A stretch of DNA of 64,000 nt from Kibdelosporangium sp040675465. GTDB taxonomy: Bacteria > Actinomycetota > Actinomycetes > Mycobacteriales > Pseudonocardiaceae. The stretch's first letter is position 1. Each line of letters starts with the position of its first letter. The DNA lies in NCBI RefSeq assembly GCF_040675465.1, contig NZ_JBFAPA010000006.1:1-64000 (forward strand). The letters are read 5' to 3'. A program made the position numbers and the translations under genes. Positions 15,528 through 24,802 of the stretch are shown here, in pieces. The notes below the pieces were generated by a model that was not told the DNA's origin, ran no database searches, and saw nothing but the letters and a program-made list of their open reading frames with translations.

Positions 15528-17729
15528 ATGAACGACCCCGCACGGCACGGCCGCCGGACGGTTCTCAAGGGAGCCGCCGTCTCCGCGGCCGCCGTCACAG
15601 CGATTCCGGCCGACGCCAACGCCGAACCGGCGGACGCCACCGGTGGTGGCGTGGTCGGCACGGCACGGCCACGGCTTGAGGCGCAAGGCAAAGTCACCGG
15701 CGGCGTCCGCTATGCCGCTGACGTCAAGCTGCCGGGCCTGGTCCACGGCGCTCTGGTTGTGTCCACAGTGGTGCGTGGCCGGATCCGGACGATGGACACC
15801 GCGGCCGTGCTGAAGATGCCGGGTGTGGTCGGCGTGGTGGACCACACCAACGCACCCAGGCTCAACCCCCAGGCCGGTCACTTCTTCGGCCCGGACGGCC
15901 AGCTGCAGATGTTGCAGACCAACGAGATCCACTACTCCGGCGAGCCCGTTGCCCTCGTGGTGGCCGAAACCCTCGAGCAGGCGCAGGCCGCGGCCAAGGC
16001 GCTCAAGGTGACCTACGACGAACTGCCGCACGACACCGAGTTCCGGGTCGACCATCCCAAACGCAGGCCCGGCAACCCGATCTTCGGCCCGGACGCCAAC
16101 CTCGGCGACCTGGACGCGGAGCTGGCCGCGTCGGCCGTCGTGGTCGACCAGCTGTACCGCACGCCACCGGAGACCTGCTGCGCCATGGAACCGCACGCGG
16201 CGACCGCGTGGTGGGAAGGCGACCGCCTGCAGGCGATCGACGCCAACCAGGGCGCCTTCTACATCGCCGGTGTCCTGGCCGCCCTGTTCTCCCTGCCGAT
16301 GGAGAAGGTGCGGATCCGCGCCGACCACGTCGGCGGCGGGTTCGGCTCCAAGGGGACGCTCGGCCCGCAGCTGGTGCTCGCCACCATGGCCACCACGTTG
16401 CTGCACCGGCCCGTGCGGGTCACATTGAACCGCAACCAGGTGTTCCTGACGACCTCGGGCCGGGAGGTGATCGAGCAGCGGGTCCGGCTCGGCGCCGACC
16501 GCGACGGCAGGTTGCGGGCGATCGGCCACGAGGCGGTGCTCGCGATCTCGCCGCTCGCCGATTTCGTGGAGAACTGCGCCGAGATGGCCAAGTCCAGCTA
16601 CGCGGCGACGGCGATCCGCACCCGGCTGAGCGTGGTCCCGCTCGACGTCCTGCCGCCGGTCTCGGTGCGTGGGCCCGGTAATACGCCGGGCTCGTTCGCG
16701 CTGGAGTCCGCTGTGGACGAACTGGCCGAGAAGCTGCGGATGGACCCGCTGGATCTGCGGCTGCGCAACGAACCCAAGGCCGGGCCGGTCTCCGGGGTGC
16801 CGTTCGCCAACCGCAAGGCGGTGGACTGCATGCGGGAGGGCGCGCGCCGGTTCGGCTGGGCCAAACGGGATCTGCGGCCCCGCCGCCGCCGGGAGGGTGA
16901 CCTGCTCGTCGGTACCGGGATGGCCGCGGTGTCGTTCCTCACCCTGGCCCTGCCGTCGACCGCGTCGATCACCGCGGAGAAGAACGGCACGTACACAGTG
17001 TCCATTGGCGCCGCGGACATCGGGACCGGGGCGCGCACCGCGCTCGCCTCGGTCGCGGCGGACGCGTTGCGGGTCCGGCCGGACAAGATCAGCATCCGGA
17101 TCGCCGACAGCGACTTCGGCAACGCGTGGGCGGCCAGTGGCTCGCTCGGCCAGGCCTCCTGGTCCTGGGCGGTCACGTCGGCGGCGAAGCTGTTGCGCGA
17201 CAAGCTGTCGACACGTCCACCGCTGCCGGTGTCGGTCACCGCGGACACCACGCCGGAGATCGGCGCCATGCCCCACAAGGAAAGGCAGTCCTACAGCTCG
17301 GTGTTCGCCGAGGTGACGGTCGATCCGGCGACCGGCGAGGTCCGGGTGCGGCGGCTGCTGGGCATGTTCGCCATCGGGCGTGTGGTGAACCCGCTCACGG
17401 CCCGCAGCCAGGCGGTCGGCGGGATGATCATGGGGCTGTCGCTCGCACTGCACGAGGAGAGCGCGCGCGATCCGAACTCCGGCCGGCACATCAACGCGGA
17501 CTTCGCCGGGTACCACATCTCCGCGCACGCCGACGTGCCGGACATCGAGGCGGACTTCGTACCCGACTACGAACCCGACATCGCCTCGGGCATCAAGGGC
17601 GTCGGTGAGATCGGCACCGCCGGGACCGCGGCCGCCATCGCGAACGCGGTCTGGCACGCCACCGGCCGCCGCCAGCGCGACCTGCCGATCCGGCTCGACC
17701 GCGCACTGGAAGACCTTGCGCGCCAATAA
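15528..17729 (+). CDS. paoC: aldehyde oxidoreductase, molybdenum cofactor subunit with Tat-like leader
   Basis: A 733-residue Mo-binding subunit. Cofactor-binding and active-site segments are recognisable: PPETCCAMEPHAATAWWEGD, VGGGFGSKG, and near the C-terminus SGIKGVGEIGTAGTAAAIAN with the catalytic Glu. The N-terminus RRTVLKGAAVSAAAVTAIPA has a twin-arginine pair and a short hydrophobic stretch, suggesting Tat export. The ATG at 15528 is preferred because GGGAGA lies 8 bases upstream; an in-frame ATG at 15513 overlaps the previous stop. No XdhC-type maturation gene is in the window. In E. coli it is PaoA that carries the Tat leader, so leader placement differs. Confidence 0.87.
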   Translation: MNDPARHGRRTVLKGAAVSAAAVTAIPADANAEPADATGGGVVGTARPRLEAQGKVTGGVRYAADVKLPGLVHGALVVSTVVRGRIRTMDTAAVLKMPGVVGVVDHTNAPRLNPQAGHFFGPDGQLQMLQTNEIHYSGEPVALVVAETLEQAQAAAKALKVTYDELPHDTEFRVDHPKRRPGNPIFGPDANLGDLDAELAASAVVVDQLYRTPPETCCAMEPHAATAWWEGDRLQAIDANQGAFYIAGVLAALFSLPMEKVRIRADHVGGGFGSKGTLGPQLVLATMATTLLHRPVRVTLNRNQVFLTTSGREVIEQRVRLGADRDGRLRAIGHEAVLAISPLADFVENCAEMAKSSYAATAIRTRLSVVPLDVLPPVSVRGPGNTPGSFALESAVDELAEKLRMDPLDLRLRNEPKAGPVSGVPFANRKAVDCMREGARRFGWAKRDLRPRRRREGDLLVGTGMAAVSFLTLALPSTASITAEKNGTYTVSIGAADIGTGARTALASVAADALRVRPDKISIRIADSDFGNAWAASGSLGQASWSWAVTSAAKLLRDKLSTRPPLPVSVTADTTPEIGAMPHKERQSYSSVFAEVTVDPATGEVRVRRLLGMFAIGRVVNPLTARSQAVGGMIMGLSLALHEESARDPNSGRHINADFAGYHISAHADVPDIEADFVPDYEPDIASGIKGVGEIGTAGTAAAIANAVWHATGRRQRDLPIRLDRALEDLARQ

Positions 17730-17736
17730 ACTAAGG

Positions 17737-18627
17737 TCAGCCGCCGTCGGCGCGCAGCCGCAGGGCGTCCTGGGCGGGTGACGCGTCGAACAGGCGGCGG
17801 TACTCGCGGCTGAACTGCGAGGCGCTCTCGTAGCCGACGAGGTGTGCCACCCCGGCGACGTCGCCCGCGCGGGCGATCAGCAGGGCGCGGGCCTCCTGCA
17901 GGCGGATGCGTTTCTGGTACTGCACCGGGCTGAGCGCGGTGATCGCGCGGAAGTGCCGGTGCAGTGCCGACTCGCTCATCCCGGCGAGCCGGGCGAGGTC
18001 GGCGATCCGGATCGGTTCGGCGTAGTTGTCCCGGATCCACTGGATCACCCGGCCGATCCGGGACAGCCCGCTGTCGGCCAGGCCGACCTGGCGGACCATC
18101 GCGCCCAGCGGCCCGGTCAGCAGCCGCCAGAGGATCTCGCGCTCGATCATCGGCGCCAGCACGGGAATGGCGTCCGGGTGGTCGAGCAGGCCGACCATCC
18201 GCACCAGCGCGTCCAGCAGGTGCACGTCGGCGTCGCAGGTGGCGATCGCGGGCTGCGGCGGGCAGTCGGCGAACCGCCCGGCCGGGATCTCCCGCAGCAG
18301 TGGCGCGATCACCGGCGCCCGCAGCGCGATGCTCAGCCCCATCGCCGGAACCTCAGGTGTGGCACCGAGAAAGTTGCCGGTGATCGGCAGGTTCGCGGTG
18401 GCGAGCAGACACTGCCCGGCCCGGTACTCGAACACGTTGCCGCCCAGCAGGATCCGCTTGCCGCCCTGGACCAGGACGACCAGCAGCGGCTCGGTCAGCC
18501 CGGCCTCGGGCATCGCCGTGCCCACCTTGGCCACGGCCAGGCAGTCGATCGCCGTCCGCATATCCGGCCGGGCGTGCACCGACACCAGGCACCTGAGCTC
18601 GTCGAGCACTTCCGCGGAGCTGCGCAT
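17737..18627 (-). CDS. AraC family regulator (AraC_N type)
   Basis: A 296-residue regulator. The first 190 residues form the AraC N-terminal effector domain (e.g. GQCLLATANLPITGNF, and LDALVRMVGLLD). The C-terminal third is a double helix-turn-helix: IRIADLARLAGMSESALHRH and later GDVAGVAHLVGYESASQFSR. The ATG at 18627 is chosen because it begins the conserved N-terminus after a G-rich ribosome-binding site; open frame upstream is unsupported. It converges on paoC with 7 bases between the two stops. Members of this subfamily often sit beside oxidoreductase genes, so control of the aldehyde oxidoreductase is plausible. Confidence 0.86.
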   Translation of the reverse strand: MRSSAEVLDELRCLVSVHARPDMRTAIDCLAVAKVGTAMPEAGLTEPLLVVLVQGGKRILLGGNVFEYRAGQCLLATANLPITGNFLGATPEVPAMGLSIALRAPVIAPLLREIPAGRFADCPPQPAIATCDADVHLLDALVRMVGLLDHPDAIPVLAPMIEREILWRLLTGPLGAMVRQVGLADSGLSRIGRVIQWIRDNYAEPIRIADLARLAGMSESALHRHFRAITALSPVQYQKRIRLQEARALLIARAGDVAGVAHLVGYESASQFSREYRRLFDASPAQDALRLRADGG

Positions 18628-18989
18628 ACCCCCAGCCAAACATCGCTTACGACTTAAGACAAGTACGGGAAGGATGCCCACACGGGACGCGGCATGTTCC
18701 TGCCATCCGCCAAAGCCTGTTGCGTTGCCTGAAACTGGCGCCTCGTTGCCCGATCCTGCTTCCCAGGCTCTCGGCAAAGCTTTGCCTTCGCCGAAAACAG
18801 TGGTTGCTTACTGTCTATTGAGGACGATTGACATCCCGGCTCTTGGGGTGGCGTGCGGCCGCCGGGGCCGGGTAGCGCCTCGGCCTGTGATCCCGTTGGA
18901 CTCCAAGCAGCCGCCATGACATCGATCGGACGCGGCCATGCTGACCCACCTCCGCGATACCCATCCGGGTAGATGTTCGTTGAGGAACG
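18628..18989. other. 362-base intergenic region
   Basis: No gene is recognised. A perfect 14-bp palindrome GGCAAAGCTTTGCC lies at 18773-18786. The stretch around 18800-18840 is less GC-rich than its surroundings. It lies upstream of the AraC gene (which reads leftward) and downstream of the NACHT gene, so the AraC promoter is expected in its left part. Confidence 0.5.
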
Positions 18990-21824
18990 TCAAGGCGCGC
19001 CGGTGGTCGCGGCCTGGTCCGATTCGGGCGGGCTGACTCGCCGGGCGCGCAGCGACCGCATGTCCGCGGCGATGGTGTGCAGTCGTGGGGGTTGGGGCCA
19101 GCCGTAGCCGATCAGCCGGTCGGCGATCTGCGCGGCCAGTTCGTCGCCGGTGGCGCCGGCCGCGACGGTGGCCGCCTCCAGCTGGTGGTCCAGGTCGAGA
19201 TCCCAGGTCAGCTCGTCCATGATCCGGTTGGCGTACCGGAAGGCCAGCTGGTCGTTGCCCAGCCGCAGGTGCACCTCGGCCATCCGGCTCCAGACGATCG
19301 CGTCGGAGCGCGAGTCGATCCCTTCCAACGGCCGCAGCAGCGCGAGCGCGCGCTGATGCTCGTCGAACTGCTCGGACCACCGGCGCGCCAGCTCGAGCTC
19401 GGCCATCTCGTGGTACGGATTTCCCGGCTCGGCAAGCGACTGCAGCTCGGCCAGCGCGGTTTCCGGCGCCTGCCCGGCGGCAGGATCGTGCGCTGACACC
19501 AGCACGGCCGCCAACGTCCGGAAGTACCACCGGGTGTCATCGTCCACACGGGTCTGTGCCTCGCGCAGCAGCCGCAGCGCCGCGTCCATCTCGTTCTGGA
19601 AGACCAGGAAACTCGCGGCCTGGTGCAGCACGAACACGTTGGCCGGGAAGCGGCGGACGGTCCGGTCCAGCAACGCACGCGCACGCGGCATATCACGCAG
19701 CGACCAGTAGACCTCGGCGAGGTATGCGCCGCCGATGTCCGACTGCTGCCGCCGCACCGGTTCCATCGCGGCGGCCGGGTCACCGATTCCGTACAACAAC
19801 AGCAGACAAGCCTGGCTGGCCAGCCCCTCGTCCTGTGGGTACTGGCGGACCAGGCGCTGCACGAGCGGCCGCACCCAGGCGACGTCCTGGTGCCGTGTGG
19901 ACGCGTCGACGATGTCCCAGCCGCGTTCGTAGGGAACGGTGCGGGCGAGCCGGATCATGTCCTTCTCGTCCCGCAGCAGCTCACGCGCCACGTTGTCGGC
20001 GATCTCCTGGTGTACCAGGCGAAACCGGGCGCCATCGGCGTACAGGACGCCGAGTTCGTCCAGCCCGCGCAACAGCCGCCGGGAAAGGCAGTGCACCGAC
20101 CGGATCCGGACGGCGAAGAACACCAGGTTGATCACCCGGTACAGCACACCGGCCAGCAGCAGCACGCAGAACGCGAAGACGGGCGCGTAGTCCAAGCCGA
20201 AGGCCAGCACCAGGAGTGCGATCAGGACAAGCCTGGGCCACAGCCGGTCGGCGAACGGCAGCCGTCCCCACCCTGGCAGGTAGATCGTCGCGTCATCGCC
20301 GGATCCCTCGGACTGCAGCAGACTGCCGACCGCGAGCAGTGTCAGCGCGACGATCAGCGCCGCGATCTGGAACGGGACCAGCTGCACGTCGAACACCCAC
20401 GGCAACGAGGACCACCAGGCGCTGACCACCAGGTCGCCGTACTCGTCCAGCACGGCAACGGGATCCGGGCCGAGCTGGGCCACCAGGTCGACGAACAGCC
20501 ACACCGCCCGGATCGCCAGCAACGCCAGGACATACCCGGCCACGGTCCCGATCAGCGCCGCGACGATCAGGCCGGACGGCGACCGGCGGACGAACGACGG
20601 CAACGGAATCCCGAACACCCGGCTGCGCGCGTGGGAACTGAGCCCGGTCGAAGCGCAGATCACCGCGATCACGGCCAGGTCCGGCCAGCGCACCAACCAG
20701 CCCACCGGCAGCGCGATCAGCGCCAGCAGCCCGATGGTCAGCGGTCGGACGCGGATGTTGTAGTTCACGTCGCTGAGCCGGCTGGCCCAGGAGCCCGTGG
20801 ACAGCGCGATCGCCTCCAGCAACCGCCGCAGCCGCGGATCGTGCCTGCTCAGCGCCGAGCCGCCGACCCGTTCATGCAGGAAAGCCGACCACAGCTCGAA
20901 TTTCGGGTCCGTGGAGGTCAGTACCTCCTGTGGCGGTGTGATGGGCGACCAGACCTGGACGGCGATGTGCAGCAGCAGGGGGTTGGTCAGGATCTGGCGG
21001 ATGAGGTGGGGTCGCTGCGCTTCGGCCAGACGATCGAACCAGGTGAACCGCCGGCGGAGGAGGTCGGCCACGTCCCGTTCCCGCAACGGGCGCATGGTGT
21101 GCCGTGCGAAGCCGTAGAACGACAACCGTTCGGCGGTCACCGCGGACAGGGCGCCACCCGAACGGCGTAACACCAGCACCGGCAGCCGCGAGGCATGCCC
21201 GACGATCGCCTGCCACAACGACTCCGCGCCGTCGCTGTCCACCTCGTCCAAGCCGTCCACGGCCAGCACGATCCGACCCTCGTCGATCAGCCGCCGCAGG
21301 TCCGACCGGCGGAAATGCGGGTAGCGGCGGCGAAGGGCCCGGCTGGCCCAGCTGGCGAGCTCGGTCGCTTCGCCGCTGTCGGGCAGCCAGGTCCACCGCG
21401 GCTTGCGCCATTCACGGGCACTGACGATGTCGACCACCCGATCGGGTTCGGTCACGGCCAGCGCGGCCCGGCGCACCTCCACCGCCAGGTACGACTTGCC
21501 CGCCCCCGCATCGCCGACCACCTCGACACACCGGCCCGCCTTGAGCAGCGCGAACAGGTCGGTCGCGGGTTCGCTCAGCGCGGTGTTGCCGGCATCGACC
21601 ACCCGGATCGGCAGCTGGAACTGCTCGCGGCGCTGGCGCAGCACCAGCGAGCGGTCGTTGCGCATGGTGGTGATCAACAACCGCCATCGGTCCTGGTCGG
21701 ACAGCCGCGCCGTGCGCACGGTCCGGCCGATCCGCCAGAGGTATGGCAGGAACGGGACCAGGAGGGCGAGAAAGCCCCACCAGCCCTGATTGTTGTTCAG
21801 GAACCCGGTCATTACCGAACCCAT
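18990..21824 (-). CDS. membrane-anchored NACHT-type ATPase with TPR tail
   Basis: A 944-residue multidomain protein. One N-terminal transmembrane helix (about residues 14-31, WWGFLALLVPFLPYLW) precedes a NACHT/STAND nucleotide-binding domain with Walker A GDAGAGKS (104-111) and Walker B RIVLAVDGLDEVDS (about 184-197, the GxDE form typical of NACHT). Residues about 360-570 hold a cluster of further transmembrane helices. From about 675 to 915 lie tetratricopeptide-like repeats (e.g. VYWSLRDMPRARALLDRTV). The ATG at 21824 is preferred to one at 21854 because GAGGT lies 4 bases upstream. NACHT-TPR proteins act as signal-transducing switches, some in antiphage defence; no partner effector is adjacent. 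Confidence 0.82.
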   Translation of the reverse strand: MGSVMTGFLNNNQGWWGFLALLVPFLPYLWRIGRTVRTARLSDQDRWRLLITTMRNDRSLVLRQRREQFQLPIRVVDAGNTALSEPATDLFALLKAGRCVEVVGDAGAGKSYLAVEVRRAALAVTEPDRVVDIVSAREWRKPRWTWLPDSGEATELASWASRALRRRYPHFRRSDLRRLIDEGRIVLAVDGLDEVDSDGAESLWQAIVGHASRLPVLVLRRSGGALSAVTAERLSFYGFARHTMRPLRERDVADLLRRRFTWFDRLAEAQRPHLIRQILTNPLLLHIAVQVWSPITPPQEVLTSTDPKFELWSAFLHERVGGSALSRHDPRLRRLLEAIALSTGSWASRLSDVNYNIRVRPLTIGLLALIALPVGWLVRWPDLAVIAVICASTGLSSHARSRVFGIPLPSFVRRSPSGLIVAALIGTVAGYVLALLAIRAVWLFVDLVAQLGPDPVAVLDEYGDLVVSAWWSSLPWVFDVQLVPFQIAALIVALTLLAVGSLLQSEGSGDDATIYLPGWGRLPFADRLWPRLVLIALLVLAFGLDYAPVFAFCVLLLAGVLYRVINLVFFAVRIRSVHCLSRRLLRGLDELGVLYADGARFRLVHQEIADNVARELLRDEKDMIRLARTVPYERGWDIVDASTRHQDVAWVRPLVQRLVRQYPQDEGLASQACLLLLYGIGDPAAAMEPVRRQQSDIGGAYLAEVYWSLRDMPRARALLDRTVRRFPANVFVLHQAASFLVFQNEMDAALRLLREAQTRVDDDTRWYFRTLAAVLVSAHDPAAGQAPETALAELQSLAEPGNPYHEMAELELARRWSEQFDEHQRALALLRPLEGIDSRSDAIVWSRMAEVHLRLGNDQLAFRYANRIMDELTWDLDLDHQLEAATVAAGATGDELAAQIADRLIGYGWPQPPRLHTIAADMRSLRARRVSPPESDQAATTGAP

Positions 21825-21943
21825 CGGGACCTCGTTGCGCGCGTTACGCCACATGCCTCAGAGGTATGGCGGGAACACGGCGCGATGTCACAGCGGCACG
21901 GGCGGGCGCGGAATATCCCGGCCCAAACTACGTTGATGGATAT

Positions 21944-21964
21944 ATCATCTGATCAACAGATGAT
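21944..21964. promoter_or_regulatory. perfect 8-bp dyad operator upstream of the LLM-flavoprotein fusion gene
   Basis: ATCATCTG, spacer ATCAA and CAGATGAT form a perfect inverted repeat 27 bases before the start codon, in a locally AT-rich stretch. Size and symmetry fit a MarR-family operator, and a MarR gene is the next gene downstream in the same operon. Binding is inferred. Confidence 0.6.
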
Positions 21965-21991
21965 CTGTAGAACAGACGAGTTGGGGTTGGG

Positions 21992-24265
21992 ATGACTGAT
22001 TACGGTCATGACCTGCTGCTGGGCACGTTCATCACGCCGTCGGTGAGTGCTCCCGATCGCGCGGTGACGCTGGCCGAGCTGACCGAGGCGGCCGGGCTGG
22101 ACGTGGTGACCTTCCAGGACCACCCGTACAACGCCGCCCTGCTGGACACGTGGACGCTGCTGAGCTGGGTCGCGGCCAGGACCAGGCGGGTCCTGGTGTC
22201 GGGCAACGTGCTCAACCTGCCGCTGCGCCCGCCCGCGGTGCTGGCGAAGGCCGCGACGAGCCTGGACCTGTTGTCCCACGGGCGGTTCGAGATGGGCATC
22301 GGCGCGGGCGGGTTCGCCGACCCGATCCGCGGCATGGGCGGCGGGCACGGCAGCGCGGGTGACCGCATCGAGGCGCTGTCCGAGGCGATCGACATCTTCC
22401 GCGGCGCGTGGGACACCGACACCCGGGGCATGTTCCAATTCACCGGCAAGCACTACCAGGTGCCCGGGATGAAGCGCGGCCCCAGGCCCGCGCACGACAT
22501 CTCGATCTGGCTGGGCGCCTACAAACCGAGGATCCTGCGGCTGACCGGCCGCAAGGCGGACGGCTGGCTGCCGACCCTGGAGTACCTGGAGCCGGGGGTC
22601 CTCACCGCGGGCAACGAGATCATCGACGAGGCCGCTCTGACCGCGGGACGCGATCCGCGGCAGGTGCGCCGGATGCTCAACGTCATGCAGCCGGGCACGA
22701 GTGCCGCGTTCCTGCGCGGCACGCCCGAGGACTGGGCCGACCAGCTGCTCCCCCTGGTCATCGACCTCGGGTACAGCGCGTTCTTCGTCGCGACCGACGA
22801 CCCGGCGACCATCCGGGCGTTCGGCGAGGAACTCGCGCCCGCCCTGCGGGAAGCGGTCGCCAAGGAACGCGGAAGCGTTGCCGTGCAACGGTCATCGGCC
22901 GCGCTGGCCAAGCGGGTGCCGGGAATCGACTACGACGCAGTGCCACCGCAGTTGCAGGCCGTGGAGCCGGGTGACCCGTCCTACGACCGGATCCGGCACA
23001 ACTTCGCCCGCAAAGGCTCGCCGGGCTTGGTGTTGCGACCCGGGAACGTCCCGGAAGTCCAGGCAGCGCTGGCATACGCACGCAGCCAGGACGTCACGAT
23101 CGGCGTTCGCAGCGGCGGCCACGGCTTCAGTGGACGGTCCACCAACGACGGCGGGATCGTCATCGACCTCGGCCGGTTGAACTCCGTCAAGGTGCTCGAT
23201 CGCGCGACCAAGCGGGTGCGGGTCGAACCGGGCGCCCGGTGGGGCGAGGTGGCGCAGGCGCTGAAACCGCACGGGCTGGTCATCAGTTCCGGCGACTTCG
23301 GCGGTGTGGGCGTCGGCGGTCTGGCGACCACGGCGGGCCTCGGGTACCTCGCCCGCAGCTACGGCCTGACGATCGACCACATCCGTGCGGTCGAGATCGT
23401 CCTGGCGGACGGCACTTTCCTGCGGATCGACGACGAGCACGAGCCCGACCTGTTCTGGGCCGTGCGCGGCGCGGGCGGCAACTTCGGCATCGTGACGGCG
23501 TTCGAGATCGAGGCCACCGAGCTGGTCAACGTCGTGCACGCGGAACTGTTCGTGGACGCCACCGACACCGCCGAGGTCATGCGGCGGTGGGGCCGGCTCG
23601 TCGAGGACGCGCCGCGCGAGGTCACCAGCTTCACCGCCCTGTACCCGCCCCGCGCCGGTCAGCCGCCGGTCGCGCAGATCATCCTGGTCTACGCCGGTGA
23701 CGACGTCGACGCCGCCCAGGCCGCGCTGAGCCCGTTCCTCGGGGTCGGCCCGGTGCTGTCGAACGAGGCCCAGGTCATGCCGTACGCGTCCGTCGTGTAC
23801 CCGCCCGGCGAGCGGCACACCGGGGACGGCCCATCGGAGGCGCGTTCCGGCCTGCTGCACCACATCACGCCGGAGGCGGCCGACGTGATCGAGTCGATGA
23901 TCAAGTCGGGCCGGGTGCTGATGATGCAGTTCCGGTCGGCAGGCGGCGCGGTCAACGACATGCCGGCCGAGGCGACCGCGTACTCGCACCGGACGCAGAA
24001 CTTCTCGGTGGTGAGCGTGACCTTCCCGGACTGGGCCGACCAGCACGACAAGCTGTGGGACACCCTGTACCCGCTGCTCGACGGCATGTACCTCAGCTTC
24101 GAGACCACCACCAGCCCGGAACGGCTGCTCGACGCGTTCCCGCCGCCGGTGCTGTGCCGGCTGCGCGAACTGAAGGCCAAGTACGACCCGGACGACGTGT
24201 TCGACAAGAACTTCGACATCACCAAAGCGGACGTCCTGCCGCACCCCTCGAGCCGTAACATGTGA
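21992..24265 (+). CDS. fusion: luciferase-like (F420-type) oxidoreductase and berberine-bridge-type FAD oxidase
   Basis: A 757-residue two-enzyme fusion. Residues about 1-290 are a luciferase-like monooxygenase domain of the F420-dependent class (LGTFITPSVSAPDRAVTLAE, LSHGRFEMGIGAGG). Residues about 320-757 are a PCMH-type FAD-linked oxidase: RSGGHGFSG holds the His that covalently binds FAD, and the C-terminal YDPDDVFDKNF is the berberine-bridge motif. The second FAD attachment Cys of bicovalent enzymes is missing (SSGDFGGVGVGG). The start is an ATG with GGGTTGGG upstream. The stop precedes the MarR start by two bases. The enzymes may act in sequence on one substrate, which is unknown. Confidence 0.88.
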   Translation: MTDYGHDLLLGTFITPSVSAPDRAVTLAELTEAAGLDVVTFQDHPYNAALLDTWTLLSWVAARTRRVLVSGNVLNLPLRPPAVLAKAATSLDLLSHGRFEMGIGAGGFADPIRGMGGGHGSAGDRIEALSEAIDIFRGAWDTDTRGMFQFTGKHYQVPGMKRGPRPAHDISIWLGAYKPRILRLTGRKADGWLPTLEYLEPGVLTAGNEIIDEAALTAGRDPRQVRRMLNVMQPGTSAAFLRGTPEDWADQLLPLVIDLGYSAFFVATDDPATIRAFGEELAPALREAVAKERGSVAVQRSSAALAKRVPGIDYDAVPPQLQAVEPGDPSYDRIRHNFARKGSPGLVLRPGNVPEVQAALAYARSQDVTIGVRSGGHGFSGRSTNDGGIVIDLGRLNSVKVLDRATKRVRVEPGARWGEVAQALKPHGLVISSGDFGGVGVGGLATTAGLGYLARSYGLTIDHIRAVEIVLADGTFLRIDDEHEPDLFWAVRGAGGNFGIVTAFEIEATELVNVVHAELFVDATDTAEVMRRWGRLVEDAPREVTSFTALYPPRAGQPPVAQIILVYAGDDVDAAQAALSPFLGVGPVLSNEAQVMPYASVVYPPGERHTGDGPSEARSGLLHHITPEAADVIESMIKSGRVLMMQFRSAGGAVNDMPAEATAYSHRTQNFSVVSVTFPDWADQHDKLWDTLYPLLDGMYLSFETTTSPERLLDAFPPPVLCRLRELKAKYDPDDVFDKNFDITKADVLPHPSSRNM

Positions 24266-24267
24266 CC

Positions 24268-24765
24268 ATGGCCCAGCGCACCGACCTCAGCACCACGCGG
24301 AACCTGGGCTGGGCCCTCGCGGTGGTGCTGAGGCGGTGGCACGAGGGCGTCGAGGACGTGCTGAAGGACGTGCCACAGGGCTCACGCGGCTACCAGGTTC
24401 TGTCCACTGTGGTACATGAACAGCTGCCCACCCAGGTGGCGCTGGCCGCCCACCTGTCCATCGACCGCACGGTGATGACGTACCTGATCGACGAGCTGGA
24501 GGGCGACGGGCTCGTCGAGCGCAGGCCCGACCCCGCCGACCGCCGGGCGCGCCGCATCGTCGCGACCGCCCGGGGCCGCAAAGTGCTCGCCGCGGCCGAA
24601 CGGCGCGTCGCCGCCGTCGAGGATGTCATCCTGAGCGGCCTCAGCGCCGACGAGCAGGCCGCGTTCCAGGACCTCACCCAGCGGGCCGCGACCCACATCC
24701 ACCACGAGGACCCGAACGCCGACCCGTGCACCGCCGTGCGGCAGGTGTTCGACCAAGCGAACTGA
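24268..24765 (+). CDS. MarR family regulator
   Basis: A 165-residue MarR-type winged-helix regulator: QVALAAHLSIDRTVMTYLID is the DNA-recognition helix region and GLVERRPDPADRRARRIVAT the wing. The ATG at 24268 lies two bases after the fusion enzyme's stop; an in-frame GTG at 24262 overlaps that stop. Co-transcription with the oxidoreductase and the dyad at 21944-21964 suggest feedback repression relieved by the enzyme's substrate or product. Confidence 0.87.
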   Translation: MAQRTDLSTTRNLGWALAVVLRRWHEGVEDVLKDVPQGSRGYQVLSTVVHEQLPTQVALAAHLSIDRTVMTYLIDELEGDGLVERRPDPADRRARRIVATARGRKVLAAAERRVAAVEDVILSGLSADEQAAFQDLTQRAATHIHHEDPNADPCTAVRQVFDQAN

Positions 24766-24802
24766 GCACCGTTCTCCATTGTGGATGGCCAATCCGGCCC
24801 GG

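Noticed and set aside
15444..17726. A 760-codon minus-strand frame antisense to the Mo subunit gene
   Set aside because: Low-complexity Gly/Arg/Asp text without motifs; paoC on the other strand is unambiguous.
18773..18786. GGCAAAGCTTTGCC palindrome as an operator for the AraC or NACHT gene
   Set aside because: It is more than 140 bases from the AraC start and downstream of the NACHT gene; AraC proteins usually bind direct repeats. Listed only as part of the intergenic region.
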